Shown here one piece after another: positions 62,954-64,000 of a stretch of 64,000 bases of DNA. Both the position numbers and the translations under genes were made by a program. Source of the stretch: Thermomicrobiales bacterium (GTDB taxonomy: Bacteria; Chloroflexota; Chloroflexia; Thermomicrobiales; CADCWN01); assembly GCA_030446685.1 (NCBI GenBank), contig JAUJMV010000016.1, positions 1 through 64,000 of the forward strand, read 5' to 3'. Position 1 is the stretch's first letter. Every line of letters starts with the position of its first letter. The notes beneath the pieces are model-generated. The model made no database searches. It had not been told where the DNA came from and saw only the letters and a list, made by a program, of their open reading frames with translations.

Positions 62954-63471
62954 GCTCGCTCCTTGTATCTACTGCCCAAACCGCACCACTCCGTCCGGGT
63001 CGCGCGCCCCGCTCCTACCCACACGTCCGCGCGATCCACTCCTCCGCGCCGGCGCCGGCGCACTTACCGGATTCCCTGTGGAGAGGCCGTCTCCCCACAG
63101 CACATAGTCTCGTCCCGCCGGTCGGGGCGTGGACGAGCACCGCATCGACCCCCTCCACAGGAATGGCGCGGGAGGGCCTCTGGTGTTGCTGTCAGATGGA
63201 TGGCTCGCGGCTCGTCCTCACGCCCGGCGCCGGCCTACTGGCGGACCCCAACCCCTCCGCCCCCGCGACAGCGGGCCCGGCTGGAGGGAGGCCGCCACAC
63301 GGGGGCGCGAGGCAGGGCCGTCGGTTAGTTGTCTCGTCGGAAGCGAACGCAAAGCGGGAGGCCTGCACACATCCCTCCCGTAATCGTCGGTGGTATCCCG
63401 TTGTTACCGCCTTGCGGCATTGCATCTGCGACTATTCTACCCTTACCTCGTACGCAAGGTAGCAAAGATCA
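62954..63471 (-). promoter_or_regulatory. Long untranslated leader of rpoBC
   Basis: About 510 nt lie between the predicted promoter and the rpoB start. A hairpin CTGTGG-GGAGA/TCTCC-CACAG (about 63076-63102) and several GC-rich palindromes are present, but no ORF with a ribosome site. A structured leader suggests control by attenuation or transcript processing, which is an inference. Confidence 0.45.
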
Positions 63472-63500
63472 AGGATACCCGGCGGCGAGAAGGTTGTCAA
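63472..63500 (-). promoter_or_regulatory. Vegetative promoter for rpoBC
   Basis: On the minus strand, TTGACA (63500-63495) and TATCCT (63477-63472) are separated by exactly 17 bp, a near-consensus housekeeping sigma promoter. Transcription would start near 63465. Confidence 0.7.
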
Positions 63501-63827
63501 GGGGTTTCGCAACCAATTTCGCGCGTAATGCCCCCTCGCCCCGGCGCGCTGCCGGCCCCTGTCCCCAACGACGCCATTCGCGCCGCTACGGGAGACGGTT
63601 CCAATAGTGACAACGACCGGGGCGGGTCGATTATTCCCGGAGGCAAAGCAGGGCCGGCGACTGCAGCTTGTCACCGGGGGGCTCACTTCGTTCACCACAA
63701 AGGCCGCCTGACGCGGCCTGGACCATTGCCACGCCAGAGGCTCTCGGGACAATCATCGCCTCACCCACATCCTGGTCCGCATCGGCGGACTTCGTGGCGA
63801 GCGGCGGCGAGCCCCCAGCGACAAGCT
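63501..63827. other. Intergenic region between the ferredoxin-like gene and rpoBC promoter
   Basis: Apart from the half-palindrome at its end (63776-63837), I see no gene, tRNA or clear terminator here. Short overlapping ORFs lack ribosome sites. Confidence 0.4.
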
Positions 63828-63837
63828 TCAGTCGTCG
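63776..63837. repeat. Single arm of the GACTTCAGTCGTCG palindromic element
   Basis: GGCGGACTTCGTGGCGAGC then GAGCCCCCAGCGAC and CTTCAGTCGTCGG match the right arm of the element at 45644-45710. The mate arm is absent. The arm supplies the stop codon of the ferredoxin-like gene on the minus strand. Confidence 0.65.
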
Positions 63838-64000
63838 GCCGCCGGCAGCTCGTCGGACGGGCGGGGGCCGGCGTCGCTCAGGTCGGTCTCGCTCAGCCGG
63901 TTGATGACGCGGAGCGTCAGGTCGCCGTCGACGAGCATCTGGCAGGAGAGGCGGATGTTCGGGGCGAGATCGCCCTCGCGCGCCAGTCGGGCGCGCTCCC
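63828..64000 (-). CDS. 2Fe-2S ferredoxin-like protein, 3' end (partial)
   Basis: Only the last ~56 codons are in the window. The reading RLAREGDLAPNIRLSCQMLV then DGDLTLRVINRLSETDLSD looks like the C-terminal part of a 2Fe-2S ferredoxin domain, where RLSCQ supplies the last cluster Cys. It then has a polar tail. The gene runs off the right edge. Its TGA lies in a palindromic-repeat arm. It is absent from the ORF track because no start is present. Confidence 0.65.
   Translation of the reverse strand, partial: ERARLAREGDLAPNIRLSCQMLVDGDLTLRVINRLSETDLSDAGPRPSDELPAADD

Overview
The window is GC-rich DNA from a bacterium that is most likely a Chloroflexota member, probably Thermomicrobia/Sphaerobacter-like. 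This is an inference from the RpoB/RpoC sequences, the proline-threonine-rich linkers in exported proteins, and several kinds of long palindromic intergenic repeats. No rRNA, tRNA or CRISPR array was recognised.

Layout. 0-15.8 kb: single genes and short operons for small-molecule metabolism: a TIM-barrel epimerase, NUDIX hydrolase, large BNR/sortilin-like beta-propeller protein, RES toxin with its antitoxin, dienelactone hydrolase, chromate transporter, a Tm-1-like/PEP-hydrolase-like/cupin trio, DUF899 protein, 3-hydroxyisobutyrate dehydrogenase-like enzyme, and a GAF histidine kinase/NarL-type regulator pair. 15.97-29.65 kb: a 6,333-bp block (SDR, DUF5519, QueA-like, VOC, MBL-fold, APH-like kinase, rhamnulokinase 3' end) present twice in direct orientation at an exact offset of 7,348 bp. 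The two copies are separated by a 1,015-bp AT-richer filler carrying a truncated pentapeptide-repeat gene. 29.6-36.9 kb: rhaB and rhaA, a small conserved protein, fabF, a D-2-hydroxyacid dehydrogenase, an exported L,D-transpeptidase and a DUF402-like gene, nearly all frameshifted. 36.9-40.3 kb: an AT-richer island with an AAA ATPase-DUF4435 gene (PARIS/OLD-like defence candidate) split by an IS4-like element with perfect 19-bp inverted repeats and a 6-bp target duplication. 40.6-48.8 kb: HtrA-like protease, polytopic membrane protein, NAD kinase, flippase and glycosyltransferase, which look like an envelope/polysaccharide set. 48.9-51.5 kb: ECF sigma factor with a membrane partner, and a Uma2 nuclease-like gene. 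51.6-54.9 kb: trmB split by a 1,265-bp transposase-less cassette, then a methyltransferase. 55-64 kb: rpoC and rpoB (intact) behind a good vegetative promoter and a long leader, then the 3' end of a ferredoxin-like gene.

The two best finds are insertions that can be undone on paper. The cassette in trmB (52242-53506) has ~35-bp imperfect terminal inverted repeats and an 8-bp near-perfect target duplication. It carries an intact alpha/beta-hydrolase gene plus the 3' end of an MFS gene and no transposase. Removing it with one target copy restores the TrmB frame exactly. The IS in the AAA-DUF4435 gene can be excised in the same way.

Caution about the data. Many housekeeping genes between ~29.6 and ~51.5 kb carry one- or two-base indels, often in homopolymers. 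fabF and the flippase contain short misplaced echoes of nearby sequence. The 6.3-kb duplication is perfect even through a C/G homopolymer block inside rhaB. Part of this may be assembly or consensus error, so frameshifted genes are described by their reconstructed products and not all called dead.
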